Shown: positions 18,802-28,517 of the stretch, piece after piece | Position numbering within the stretch: the stretch's first letter is position 1 | How the letters are laid out: every line of letters starts with the position of its first letter | Origin: Thoreauomyces humboldtii | Taxonomy: Eukaryota; Chytridiomycota; Chytridiomycetes; Spizellomycetales; Powellomycetaceae | Direction of reading: 5' to 3' | DNA length: 28,517 nt | Assembly: GCA_027596035.1 (NCBI GenBank) | Contig: JADGJA010000239.1 | Coordinates: 1 to 28,517 of the forward strand | The notes under the pieces: model-generated | The model's database searches: none | The model's input: only the letters and a program-made list of their open reading frames with translations | Told to the model about the DNA's origin: nothing | Position numbers and translations under genes: made by a program

Positions 18802-21800
18802 ATGGCAGAGGAAGACAACGAGTTCTTTGAGCTCGTAGACTACACGGTATGTCGATCGGTCCTGTTGTTCTGTTCTGTTCCGTTGGTACCTGTACCAGGC
18901 TAGATCAACCGTTCCTCCTCCGTTGCTAAAGCGTTCTCTCCTCCTCAAACATTCCTCAGTCAGCTTCTCCGCTTGAACGATTCATCTCAAACATCGAATC
19001 CCTCCTTACCGATTGGCAAATCGACCCAATACGAGCTTCTGACCCGGCCCACCTCGTCTATGCTGACACAGAGTACACGTTGCAGCGGCACGCTGCCACT
19101 GGCAGTCACGGCGAGGTCCCTGACCACGGCTTTCCGCTGCGATCTGCATCGAGTCTGCCTCTCCACCGCTGGACAGGCTTGCGGGTACTGATGACCTTGG
19201 TACCTCGTCATCAGACCCAGCGGACGTCGCTCGACGTGAGCACTACGAAGCTTCTTTTGTCCGCGTTCCTGATAGCGGCGGGCAACACTCGCTGCACGAC
19301 ACCGGCGTTCGTGCCCACCGGTCCCGGATGGAAGGCCATGTGGACCGGCGTGGGAATCGACCCGGCCGGAGGCGAAACGCGTTGGCGGATGATTCACGCA
19401 CCTTACGTCCCGCCGCAGTGGGGCGAACTGACCGGCCTGCGTCAGTTGGTGGCGACGAAGATGACCCTCGAGCCTGACAGCATGGACGTTGCCATCCTTC
19501 TCAGCTACGAGCTCCAGATCGATGAGGAAGATATCGAATGGAGGGAATACGCCGCATCGAGCGCCATGGCTGTGAGCACCACCGAGGCGACGGAAGCGGA
19601 AACCTCTGACGAGGAATCTCCTACCGGAAGTCAGGGGTCGGAGGTGATAATGATTCCGTACGGTCCGACTGCCAACCCGATACAGGCCGTGGTGCTCGAG
19701 GCGGTCTTTCCTCGGAACAATGTCCGGAACGTCACGTATCCGCTAGAGCTCGACACCTCTCCGGAATGGCGTCTCAATCTCGAACGGAAGGCGGACATCG
19801 GGCAAGGTTTGCTTGCATCAACCCTGGATCGCATCACGGACGCTTGGACAGAGACCATGTACGGTGGGCCGGTGGACGCGGAAGGACACGCACCCGACGG
19901 AGAAGACGCCCCTACCGGAGCTTCTTGGGATTCCGCCGAGGCTCATCGGGCGGATACGGGTGGGCCGGTGGAAGATTCGGACATCGAGGAGGCGCTGAGC
20001 GCCTTGCTCGATCTACCAACGAACGCTGCAGCATCGGGTCCGCCTTCCTTCAATGGAATCAGCGTAAAGCCATTCCCAAGTGTCCAAGCCCTGTCCGCGG
20101 GGTATCGGTCTCCGCATCTCTTTCCTCGGCATAGTCTTCTCGACCAGCTTGTCCTACGCGTCCTGGATTGGAATTCTCCAGAGTCGGCCCTGCGCTTCAG
20201 AGAAGCGAGTCTACATAACACTCTCGGGGCACTCTGGTCAAGGCTCGTTGCGGAGTTCTACGAATGCTGGGAGTTGGGAAACCTGCTTCCTGGGGTTTTC
20301 ACGGCCGCTGAATCGACAGAACATGTCGAGTTACGATGGAGCCTGCTGTATCAGAAGCTGCAGATGCTCAACTACTGCATACGACGTCGGAGAGAAAGGG
20401 GAGAACAACGGGAAAGGCGTATCGTCCAGCCTGAGATGCCAGATGCTGCAATTACTGCCGTCGTGAATGAGCCAAGCGAGCCGACGGTGCCGTCCTTGGC
20501 TCCACACGAAACTTCGGTTTTTTCGCTGTCAAAGCGAGTGTTATCAACACTTAACGATGTTTCTGCGAGCGTCGTCAAAGCTGACTCCTCTACTCTTCCC
20601 AACTTGTTCGCTCGGCTGTCGTCCTCCGCAACCTCCGGCATTGCAGCTAAACCACCTCCCTCCCCAAGCGATTCGCGCCCGCCACTGACAGCACGATCTC
20701 CTCCCGATCGCCCACCACTCGAAGCCACGAGCTGGAGTAGCGATCGAAGCTGGGAAAATATCAAAGCTCGGCGAGACAGTACAAGCACCAGCTTCATCAT
20801 CGGCAGTCTGGGTGCCCGCAGCAACGGAAGCTCCGATGATCTTTCCCACACCCCTCGCGTCGACGCCCCACACCCAAGCCTTGGCAGCCTAGCAGCTCAC
20901 AAGGAAAATGCTGACGACGAGCATCAAGATGTCTTTTTTGACACAATGGAAGACGCCCCCGGACCTTTCCAAGGCCTACCATCAACAGCATCAAACACAC
21001 AGCCCGCGTCCCTCACCGAGTCTTTCATCCATCTCCCGCTGACGACGAGGACGGGTCATACACCTATCCTACTACCGTTCCGGGCACATGCAACAAACAC
21101 TCCGCTGTACCTACCTGTCACGCAGACCCCCGGGCCTCATACCGAAGATGAGATACAGCATATCGAGAAGGTTTTGACCGGCCTGGATTCTACTGCTCGT
21201 GCTAGGTTTCAGAGCGCAGGGCTGGAAAGTGACATGCGTGCTTTTAAGGCCGCAAATCCTGGCGCTGGATTGGAGGATTTCGTTCGATGGTGGAGTCCGC
21301 GTGACTGGATTGAGGAAACCGATGAACACCTCGGTGGTGTGCTGGACCATGACGCTAGCGAACGGGAGGCACAGAATGGAGGTGGACGGTTGAGCGCACG
21401 GATGGTAGAACCTGGAAATCTGTGGGTGGAGCTTTGGACGGTAGGTCGCGAACCTTTCCGTAGGGGGACACCCGATCATAGCCTGACCTGATTACATTCA
21501 TCAAACAGGCCGCGCCCGCTATTGCTGCGGCGGAACAATCTCCACTCTTCGATCACACGCATACGGCAGAAACCGTTCTGGCCTATCTCGCTGCATTGCC
21601 ACTGCATCAGCTTCTCACTTTGTGCGTATCATGAAGCCCAAGATATCTGACTGTGCTTTCCCTCACGTTCGTTCTTCGTCTTAGCATGATACCCCAAGCG
21701 CTCATACACGCCTACGGAACGCTCTCAAACGCTCCACATTCATCAGCCGAAGGTTCAAGGCTCTCCACACTAGCACAAGCGATTTCCCAGCTCGACCGAC

Positions 21801-22264
21801 CTTCCCACCCTACACCGCACGCCCCGCAACTCGCTCGTGTTGTTGAAAACATTGCAGAGACCGAGCTCGCACTGGCGGTCGACTCTGCAGTCGCTCGTCT
21901 TCTGCCCACCGGTTCCACCCTTGCATCTCGGATGCTGGCTGACGGCACTTCCTGTACCGTGCTTGCCACCGACGATCCGCATCGCGCGGATGTCGTCGGC
22001 ATTTTCCGCAAGACCCCTGCGCCGTATCGCATCAACGCGAGACTCGAGTCGGTCCCTGACACGCAATATTTCCCCGCACCTGCGAGTCGCGAGTACGTGT
22101 TTGCCCCTTCCACCTCGGGGGTGTCGATTGGAGACGACGAAGATGATGGCCCTTCGCGATTGCTGAAGTTGCACGTCCCACGATCAACGAACTCCCCACA
22201 CCGCGTCTACGCCATCCTGCGCGGCGGTGAGTTCCGCGTCGTAGAATGCGTCTCTACCACCTGA
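18802..22264 (+). CDS. Rab3 GTPase-activating protein catalytic subunit (Rab3GAP1-like)
   Basis: Four exons (18802-18846, 18960-21440, 21509-21621, 21685-22264) encode 1072 residues; the human protein has about 980. With its partner Rab3GAP2 this subunit acts on Rab3 and Rab18 in animals and links to lipid droplets, ER and autophagy. The N-terminus MAEEDNEFFELVDYT|SASPLERFISNIE and the following WQIDPIRA block fit the family start. The strongest evidence is the C-terminal block at about residues 770-860: MRAFKAANPGAGLEDFVRWW, SPRDWIEE, RLSARMVEPGNLWVELWT|AAP, then LAYLAALPLHQLLTF|MIPQAL, which closely follows the animal sequence across two introns. A middle segment (about residues 440-650) is Ser/Pro-rich and disordered. 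Introns are 113, 68 and 63 nt. The catalytic arginine of the family lies in a conserved arginine-containing region, but I cannot state its exact residue here. The partner gene is not in the window. Confidence 0.9.
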
Positions 22265-22358
22265 CCACCGCTCTTTCTCGACCCCCCTCCCCCCACCGAC
22301 ACCTCAACTTCCCAGTAGAGACTAAAGTAATTGCTTATGGGCCAAACAGGAAGGTTCT

Positions 22359-23667
22359 TCAATTCCGTCGTATCCTCTTCTTAAAACGCTCCATCACCAT
22401 TTCATCTGATGGGGAGGAATCGATGAGTCTAGCTGTAAGCAATGTTTCGGATACCCTTCAATTGAGGGCACAGCGTACCAGTTGCCATGTTTCGCCGATC
22501 AGTCTTCTTCTTCGTGCCAGCTTGGCTTTCATTGCCGCCACCTCCGGTTCCAGCGCTCTTACGCTTGTCGCTATTCCGCTGGTCCGATCGATCGTCGTCC
22601 CGTCTTTGCTGAAATTTGTGTCCTGTCCAATCTGAGAGAGTAGATGGTGAGACCAAACGTAAGGGAGCTAGGATGAATGCGGACATGGCCAAATACTTAC
22701 ATCGCTCAGCAGCTACGCCGCTTGCTCCCGCCAGATCGCTAACCGCGCCAGATCCTATCCGTTTGCCATCAGCCCCAAGAATGTTGCGTTCAACGAGAAG
22801 CCGTTTCGCCCGTTCAGTCTCTTCAATATTCCTCAGCTTGGAGCTGTGCGCGGGATGTCAGTCTCTAGAAACTTTTGTCGGGCCTCTTACACCGCCTCCG
22901 TACCTTATTCCGAGATCAATCTCAGGGATGGCGGTCAGCATTGACGTTGACAATGTGACGTTGCCCTCGCTGACAGGCTTCTCTATCGTTTTCAGATGAT
23001 CTGGTATTTGAAAGAGCTCGTCGTGCGGATCCAGTGACTCAGCGGGTGCTGCGGTCGCTTCTCCCACGTCTCCTCTTCGCTTCTGCATCTCCTTTTCTAT
23101 GAAATCTCGCCTTAACTTCAGGAGTCAGCTAGATTCACTTTCGTGCGATGGTCGAAGCAGTTAACGATCCTCACATGTGTCGTTCCGTGTCCATGGCGTT
23201 ACTCTCCGCAGAAAACCCGCCTCCGACTGACGTGTTCTGCGGCGCCTCTTCCCCTGCGAACGTCCTTCCTCGGACCTCTTCCATGTTGACAAGTCCACCT
23301 CCGCTCTTCAGCTTCCACGGATCGTCCTCAACCTCCTTCTCTTTCTCGGCTGCGGCCCTTTTGGCGGCTAGCTTCCTGTCTCCGCGGTTGAGGTCCGTGA
23401 TGTCCATGCCTGGCGCTCGCCGCCGGAATTGCCGGAGCTCCAAGGCCTCTGCGAGTACCGAGCTGGTGATGTGAGATACAACGATCAGATGCGACCGAGG
23501 CTCCTGATATCGTCGAAAAGTTCCCTTTTGCTCTGGCGTTCGAACCTTGTCGTGTCTTCGTCAAACGCTGGCTGGTCCGTCGGACCGTTGCCATGCGTCT
23601 CGGGTTCTGCTGGATCGTCCAACGTGTCCTTCTTCCTGTATTGTCGCTGTTTCTTTGGTGGTGCCAT
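22359..23667 (-). CDS. TLS1/C9orf78-like splicing-associated protein
   Basis: Six exons (23667-23496, 23448-23175, 23110-22904, 22843-22701, 22631-22479, 22432-22359) encode 340 residues. Homologues are human C9orf78, which binds the Brr2 helicase of the spliceosome and affects 3' splice-site choice, and fission yeast Tls1, which acts on splicing of telomere and heterochromatin factors. Family landmarks: a basic start MAPPKKQRQYRKKD; LEALELRQFRRRAPGMD; DDPWKLKSGGGLVNMEEV; GGGFSAESNAMDTERHM|RDFIEKEMQKRRGD (family: FSAETNRRDEDADMMKYIE); MLTAIPEIDLGIS|SKLRNIEETERAKRL; ERY near the next join; and the closing ERFKKRIRRN (family: EKFKKMNRRY). Introns are 46-69 nt and all joins keep phase. The gene converges on Rab3GAP1, with only 94 nt between the two stop codons. 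Likely nuclear. Confidence 0.9.
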
Positions 23668-23876
23668 GTTAGAGGTCGACCTTATTCTTCAAGACCCAGC
23701 AGCTCCAGTGTAGACAAAAGGTGAGCGTAAAGCAAATGAAGACTTTTTATACTAGTAGCTGTTCAGCAACTTCGACGCGTATAAGTGGCCCTAGTTCTTT
23801 ACGACAGTTCACAGACTTCGCGCATCGAACTTCCAATATGAATTCATATCACTTTTGCATCATTGAAACTAAGACG

Positions 23877-24245
23877 CTACGACTGCCTGATGGGTGCACC
23901 GGAAGGCAAGGCCTGAGCAGCGTCCGCTCTTCCTGGTAGAGCACCTTCCTCATGGTTTCGATCACCCATCGCAGGCGAGACGAGGCTGGCTCGGTTAGCG
24001 ATCTCCTCTGGCGATCCTGAAAGTATTGGTAAAGTTAGCGCACGAAAAAAAATCCTACGCGTGGTGTCCACAAAGAGACCTTGGATGGGGTTGCGGAGGA
24101 AGGTAGGAGCACCCACTTCAGGGCGTTCGGTCTCCTCGCTCTGAAATGATGAAAAAGACTTGTCAAACGCCCACCTTCGCGAATGAGCTCTTCCGTTTCG
24201 TCCTCTTACAGAGTGCTGCTGCTGCTGGGTTGTACGGTTCGACAT
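23877..24245 (-). CDS. Small 78-aa orphan protein
   Basis: Three exons (24245-24210, 24140-24080, 24016-23877) joined across introns of 69 and 63 nt. Both have GT...AG ends with pyrimidine-rich 3' sites (catcatttcag, atactttcag). The protein starts MSNRTTQQQQHS|SEETERPEVG, continues APTFLRNPIQ|GSPEEIANRA and ends in a polar tail GAPIRQS. It has no membrane segment, signal peptide or known motif, and looks mostly disordered with one possible short helix. It diverges from the CYFIP gene with only 152 nt between the two ATGs, so the pair may share a promoter. It does not resemble the similarly small WAVE-complex subunit BRK1/HSPC300. I do not recognise it. The splice-site quality is the main support. 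Confidence 0.55.
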   Translation of the reverse strand: MSNRTTQQQQHSVRGRNGRAHSRRWAFDKSFSSFQSEETERPEVGAPTFLRNPIQGLFVDTTRRIFFRALTLPILSGSPEEIANRASLVSPAMGDRNHEEGALPGRADAAQALPSGAPIRQS

Positions 24246-24397
24246 GGTTTGGTTCGTGTTTATGATGAGAGAAGTGCGAAAGTTGGGATTACGAGACAAA
24301 CGCGCCCGACGCGTTGAATTTACAGCCACACTTTCCTCGAGCAAAAGAGCACGGTGTTTTGACGGCATCGATTATAAGACTTCCCCTACTCACGAAG
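24246..24397. promoter_or_regulatory. Short bidirectional promoter between 78-aa gene (-) and CYFIP (+)
   Basis: Only 152 nt separate the two divergent start codons, so the core promoters of both genes must lie here or overlap the transcripts. No strong consensus box is visible. Confidence 0.4.
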
Positions 24398-27300
24398 ATG
24401 AATCAAGCAGCTCCAGATCCGGACTCCTACCTGACCCGGCTGAACAGCATCGCCCTCTCGCTCGATGCGCCCATCATCGCGGGATCGTCCGAGGCTGTCG
24501 CGGTCCACGGCTACATACATGATGTGACCCTGTCCGAGGCGGCCCTCTACATGCCAGAGAAGTCTGCCGATAAGAACCTGGAGCTGACGATCGGATATGC
24601 GGTGCAGGAGGCTGGTTACATTGCGAAAATGGTATCGCTGCCGTCGGGTTACGGGAAAGGGCCCGAATCAGCTACGGTCTTTTTTTTCATGCGCGACACT
24701 TTTTAGAGCTACTTGCTGGAGGAAGGCGAGAAGCTCTTGGCGAGCTTGTATTCGTATCGAAGTTGCAGTCGCGCCATACCGCAAGTGAGTGAACCGAGCG
24801 GGCAATGCCGATGACAACGCAGGTTTCGGCAGACTGAAGTTTTTTTCGCCTTTTACCAGGTTCAAAGCAATGAACAGGCTAACCGACTGGAGTTGTACGA
24901 AAAGACGTTCGCAGTCCTACAACCCGAAGTCAACAAGATGCGAAAGTTCATGGCCTTCCGAGACGCAGCGACGGCGGGCGTGTCTGACGTTTTCGCCAGC
25001 ATGGTTCCGGAGATTCGCGACAAGGAGTTTTTCGCCAGCACGCCGTTCCTGGAGACGTGCGCGAAGCTTTTGGACATGTTCGTAGTCATGGATGCCATGA
25101 AGAACGTGAAGGGGTCCATGAACAACGACTTTTCCATGTATCGAAGAGCGGTTCAGAGTTCCCATCGCGACATGTCCGAGGACGAGACCATCATGCAGCA
25201 CAAGCTGTACTCGTTCCTGGCGAACCAGGATCAGTACTCGTCTGAACTGAAGGCCGCGTTGCTGAAGCTTCCACCCACGTACGAGGATATTATCGTTGAC
25301 ATGATCGAGCACTGCGCTGATTGTTTGGAGGCGGAGGTTTTCATGACTGCAAACAAGAAGCACATCTTCTATCGAGCCATCGCTTTCGGCCTGTTCCTGC
25401 TGGACAAGGACGCCGCAGAGCACGATATCACTCGACGGAAAAAGTTCAAGATCGAACGGTACGGGAAGCTGTTCAGAGCGTGTCCGGTCGTACCGCTGTT
25501 CGCCGACCAGTACGTCTCGCTGTCGACCATTTACGGAAAGGCGCCTCATCTGGCCAACGTCAAGTGGGAGGAGACTGAGGAGCCACTGAAGGCCGCTGTG
25601 GCTCGCTCGTATAGTATCCTCCATCAAATGGACGCCACTCGCTACGAGTTCGCGGAATACACGGCTCTGTTCAAACGAAATATCAACTCTTCCACGCCGA
25701 CCCCTACCGGACCTGCACTTCTGATTCATCAGGCTCAGATCTATGGAACGGTGGAAAGGGGGATTCGGCTGCTAGCCTCCCTTTCGACAAGGGTTCTGGA
25801 GCAGACTGCGTGGAAGTACGCCAACCCGATCAACCCGCAACTGAGTCCCAACGTGCCTGTCGAGTCGCTTTCTTATGAGCTGGCCGTACGATTCAACTAC
25901 AGCCCTGAGGAAAAGAAGGCGCTTATAGAGTATCTAGCTATGATCAAGAACCTGTCAACCATGCTTCTCGGTCTTGACCAGAGCGTACTGGTGAGCATCA
26001 ACCAGCACATCTTCCACGAAGTGCAGCTGTTCCTGAGAGAGAACGTGAGCGACTTTGCGATCTCTGCCACGAAAAAGAAGCGAGGAGCGGGCTCCGTCAT
26101 GAAGCATCTCCACGATGTCCTTTTCGACGGTGCACCGCTTGACGACGATCTGGGAGCAAAGAGCAAAAAGGATGCAAAGGTTGCCGTTGCACCCGTGGTG
26201 GACCGCCCACCGCGCTTGAACCCCGTCACGCCGTTTCAGCTCGAATACCTCCAAACGGTCATCAAGTTGAGCTTCGGCGACAAGGCTAAGGGCATGAGGG
26301 GGGGCTTGCTCCGGGGAGACGATTTCGAGAAATCGCAAGTCAAGGAAGCGGTGCATTTCATGACGAAGCTCACCATGTTCCGTCCCATGATGGACATCGA
26401 GGGAACCGTGCGTGAAGCGGGCAACGTCGCCGATCTCTGGTTCAAGGAGTTCTACCTCGAGCTCAGCAAACGCGTTCAGTTCCCCATTAGCATGTCCCTA
26501 CCTTGGATCCTTACAGAGTTTATTCTCGAAAACAACGACACGGAGACGATGCAGTATGTCTTTTATCCCTTTGAGCTGTACAACGATGCAGCGGGTCGCG
26601 CATTGTACCACATCAAGAGTAAATTCATCTACGACGAGCTGGCCGCCGAGGTCAACCTCTGTTTCGATCAACTGATATTCAAGACGAGTCAAAAGGTGTT
26701 TCACCATTACAAGAAGGCTGCTGCGTGCATGATTCTCTCCCCAGATCTCAAGAGCGACGCCTCAATAGCTCACATGGACCTAGCTTTAGGCGCATACAAC
26801 GCCATCCTCAGACAACGGAACTATCAGCTCCTGGGTCGATCCCTCAACGTACCCGAGCTGATCGGGCAGATGATGAACACCTACCTGCGGAAGAGCATCG
26901 ACATCGCGATCAGTCGATACGAGGCTAGCGATCTCACCTATGCGCTGGACCTCGACACCCTCCTGAGGACCGTACAGCTCACGCATCAGCTACTATCTGA
27001 ACGATTGAAATTGGATCCGTTCGAAAACATGCTCGCCGAAGTAGACGAGTCGGTCTCGATCGCTGCGACGAACGGACGCATCATATCACACACCATCGCG
27101 GAGATCGTACAGGACCTTGTACCGGGCTGGTGCTATAACAATGTGACCGGAAGGTAAGTCAATGTAGATCTAGCAGAAGCCAAACATGTCAGAGGTCCTT
27201 ACCCGCGAGAGCTTTAGATTCTTGCGAACAAGAGTGCCATGGGTGCCAGAAGTATCACGGCATAGCTTTCCAAAAGCGTCACCACTGTATCTCTACGGAT

Positions 27301-28496
27301 CAAAGGTACAGTTTCTAGTCTAGCGAGTTTGCACGTCGTCTTCTGTCGTCAGACTGAGACCCGCAGTTTGTTAGGCACTCTTGGTCGCCTTTACCGCGCA
27401 GAACGGCCTCTTCAAGGGGTTCATTGGATCGCAGCATTTCCAGGCGCTACGGCGATGGTTTGGCAAAAACTCTGTACCAGCGATAATGTCCGAGCTCGCC
27501 AAGCATGTGGACACCAAGGTATCGTCGAGACAACGGCCCGTGAAAGTTGGGTAAAAAGTGCAACTGACGCATTCCGATGAAAAGATTCGCGACACGCTCG
27601 CAGCCTACATCAGCGTGATCGCAAAGGGCACTCCCCAGACCATGAAGCTGCCTTTGTTCGAGTACGGCACTGCTGGTATTGTCTTCCGCACCCTTTTCTT
27701 TTGCTCGAGCCTCTAGACACGAGTTCGCTCATCGCTGGGTTTCATGTTCGTTCAGGAACCTTCGAGTACTTTGCGGCGCACCTTCGACCACTTCTCCTCT
27801 ATCCAGCATTGAAGTCCGAGGTGCTTCAAGCATTCCGAGAAGTCGGAAACGCTGTCCTCACCGTCAAGATCCTCGAGGACCTACTCGTAAATAATACGGC
27901 AGCGGTTGAAGCGCTTGCAAAGGAAGGGGGGGAGATGCTGATACCGTTTTCCTATGACCCAGGCTGCCGAAAACACATTCCAGGATATCCAAACAGTCAA
28001 CATCATCACTCGGCCAACAGGTGCGTCTGGAGTTTTGAGGAAATCCTTGTCTGATGGAGGATGCTTATTGTTCTGACATTGTGTAGATACAAAGATCACG
28101 AATTACAGCAAGCTCAAGGACTTTGACCCGATCCTTTCCACCGGACAGCATGCAACCGTATGGAAGATGCCGCTTTTACGTCTTGGCTTTTCCTAAAGAT
28201 GATGTTTGCTGACCTTTTGTTCATCCTCATCGGTCAAAGACCTTTCAATCCTGGGTCGAGAACAACGAGCGAGCATACGCTCCATCCCCACCCGTGGCCC
28301 TGATGGCCGCCTTCCTCGGCCACCTCCGGGAGACGTTGGATTCGGTAGCCGACGAGTGGCAGGCGGAGGGGCACCTGGAGAACCCGCGAGCCTTCTTCCG
28401 GATATGGAGCGCCCTGCAGTTCACGTTCTGTGTGCCGAGCATCGGGGAGGGGAAGCTCGTCAGGGAACTTTTCGGAGAGGGCATCTCCTGGGCTGG
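24398..28496 (+). CDS. CYFIP/Sra1 (PIR121), WAVE regulatory complex subunit, 3'-truncated by contig end
   Basis: Ten exons are visible: 24398-24631, 24707-24784, 24860-27153, 27218-27305, 27375-27518, 27585-27675, 27756-27886, 27963-28020, 28087-28157 and 28240-28496. They give about 1148 residues; animal CYFIP1 has about 1250, so roughly 100 residues are missing at the right end, where a further intron (gtaagg) starts. CYFIP is the largest WAVE-complex scaffold: it holds the WAVE tail inactive and binds Rac1-GTP, which releases Arp2/3-driven actin branching. Matching blocks include EEGEKLLASLYSYRSCSRAI, QANRLELYEKTFAVLQPEVN, FNYSPEEKKALIEYLAMIK, DLWFKEFYLELSKRVQFPIS, MSLPWILTEFILE, AAEVNLCFDQLIFK, QLLGRSLNVPELI, LVPGWCYNNVTGR|FLRTRVP and IWSALQFTFCVPS ... 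FGEGISWAG. All phases agree. The intron 27887-27962 is the least certain, because that stretch is also open in frame. Confidence 0.94.
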
Positions 28497-28517
28497 GTAA
28501 GGGACGCGGGGGGGGGG

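Noticed and set aside
23877..24245. The 78-aa protein as the small WAVE subunit BRK1/HSPC300
   Set aside because: The size and position next to CYFIP are tempting, but it lacks the coiled-coil helical pattern expected of BRK1 and looks disordered.
24917..25729. 270-residue minus-strand open frame inside the CYFIP gene
   Set aside because: It lies wholly opposite the large, well-matched CYFIP exon and has no motif of its own.
27519..28239. Apparent frameshifts and stops in the 3' part of CYFIP, suggesting a pseudogene
   Set aside because: Each break coincides with a GT...AG intron, and removing the introns restores a continuous family sequence in phase.
1..28517. CRISPR arrays, insertion sequences, prophage or secondary-metabolite cluster
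   Set aside because: No regularly spaced repeats, transposase, integrase or clustered biosynthetic genes were seen; all clear genes are eukaryotic housekeeping or regulatory types.

Overview
This window is eukaryotic, almost certainly fungal. The genes are compact and split by many short GT...AG introns (mostly about 45-90 nt, often with a ctgac or ctaac branch-like motif), and they lie close together on both strands. No bacterial operons, tRNA, rRNA, CRISPR array or transposon was seen. The gene mix is not typical of Dikarya. A CYFIP/Sra1 subunit of the WAVE actin regulator and a YEATS2-type protein sit beside a fungal-type sphingolipid C9-methyltransferase. The best inference is an early-diverging, zoosporic (chytrid-like) fungus; lineages such as Monoblepharidomycetes would fit, but genus cannot be read from this sequence. 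The window looks like a whole contig: it begins inside one gene, ends inside another next to a G run, and has a 10-N gap at 12429-12438.

Layout, left to right. (1) 3' part of a J-domain (DnaJ) protein, + strand, 126-826. (2) Pro/Arg-rich orphan, - strand, 1027-2455. (3) Calcineurin regulatory subunit B, + strand, 2977-3686, three exons. (4) A large YEATS2-like chromatin reader, - strand, about 3883-7430, with an N-terminal helical block, a zinc-knuckle-like motif, a YEATS domain and a C-terminal histone-fold-like region. (5) DNMT2-type tRNA cytosine-5 methyltransferase, + strand, 7837-9681, seven exons, divergent from (4). (6) Sphingolipid C9-methyltransferase, - strand, 9912-11485, four exons. 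(7) Ser-rich single-exon orphan, + strand, 12753-14825. (8) F-box/leucine-rich-repeat protein, + strand, 15452-18330, five exons. (9) Rab3GAP catalytic subunit, + strand, 18802-22264, four exons. (10) TLS1/C9orf78-type splicing protein, - strand, 22359-23667, six exons. (11) Small 78-aa orphan, - strand, 23877-24245, three exons. (12) CYFIP/Sra1, + strand, 24398-28496, ten exons visible, running off the right end.

The genes do not form one pathway. They are ordinary eukaryotic regulators: actin branching, Rab GTPase control, calcium signalling, chromatin, tRNA modification, splicing and membrane lipids. Most exon structures were worked out by joining open frames at GT...AG sites so that the family motif runs on across the junction and the phase is kept. 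No alignments or RNA evidence were available. The 5' ends of the YEATS2-like and DNMT2 genes, and a possible 60-nt exon in the YEATS2-like gene, remain uncertain.
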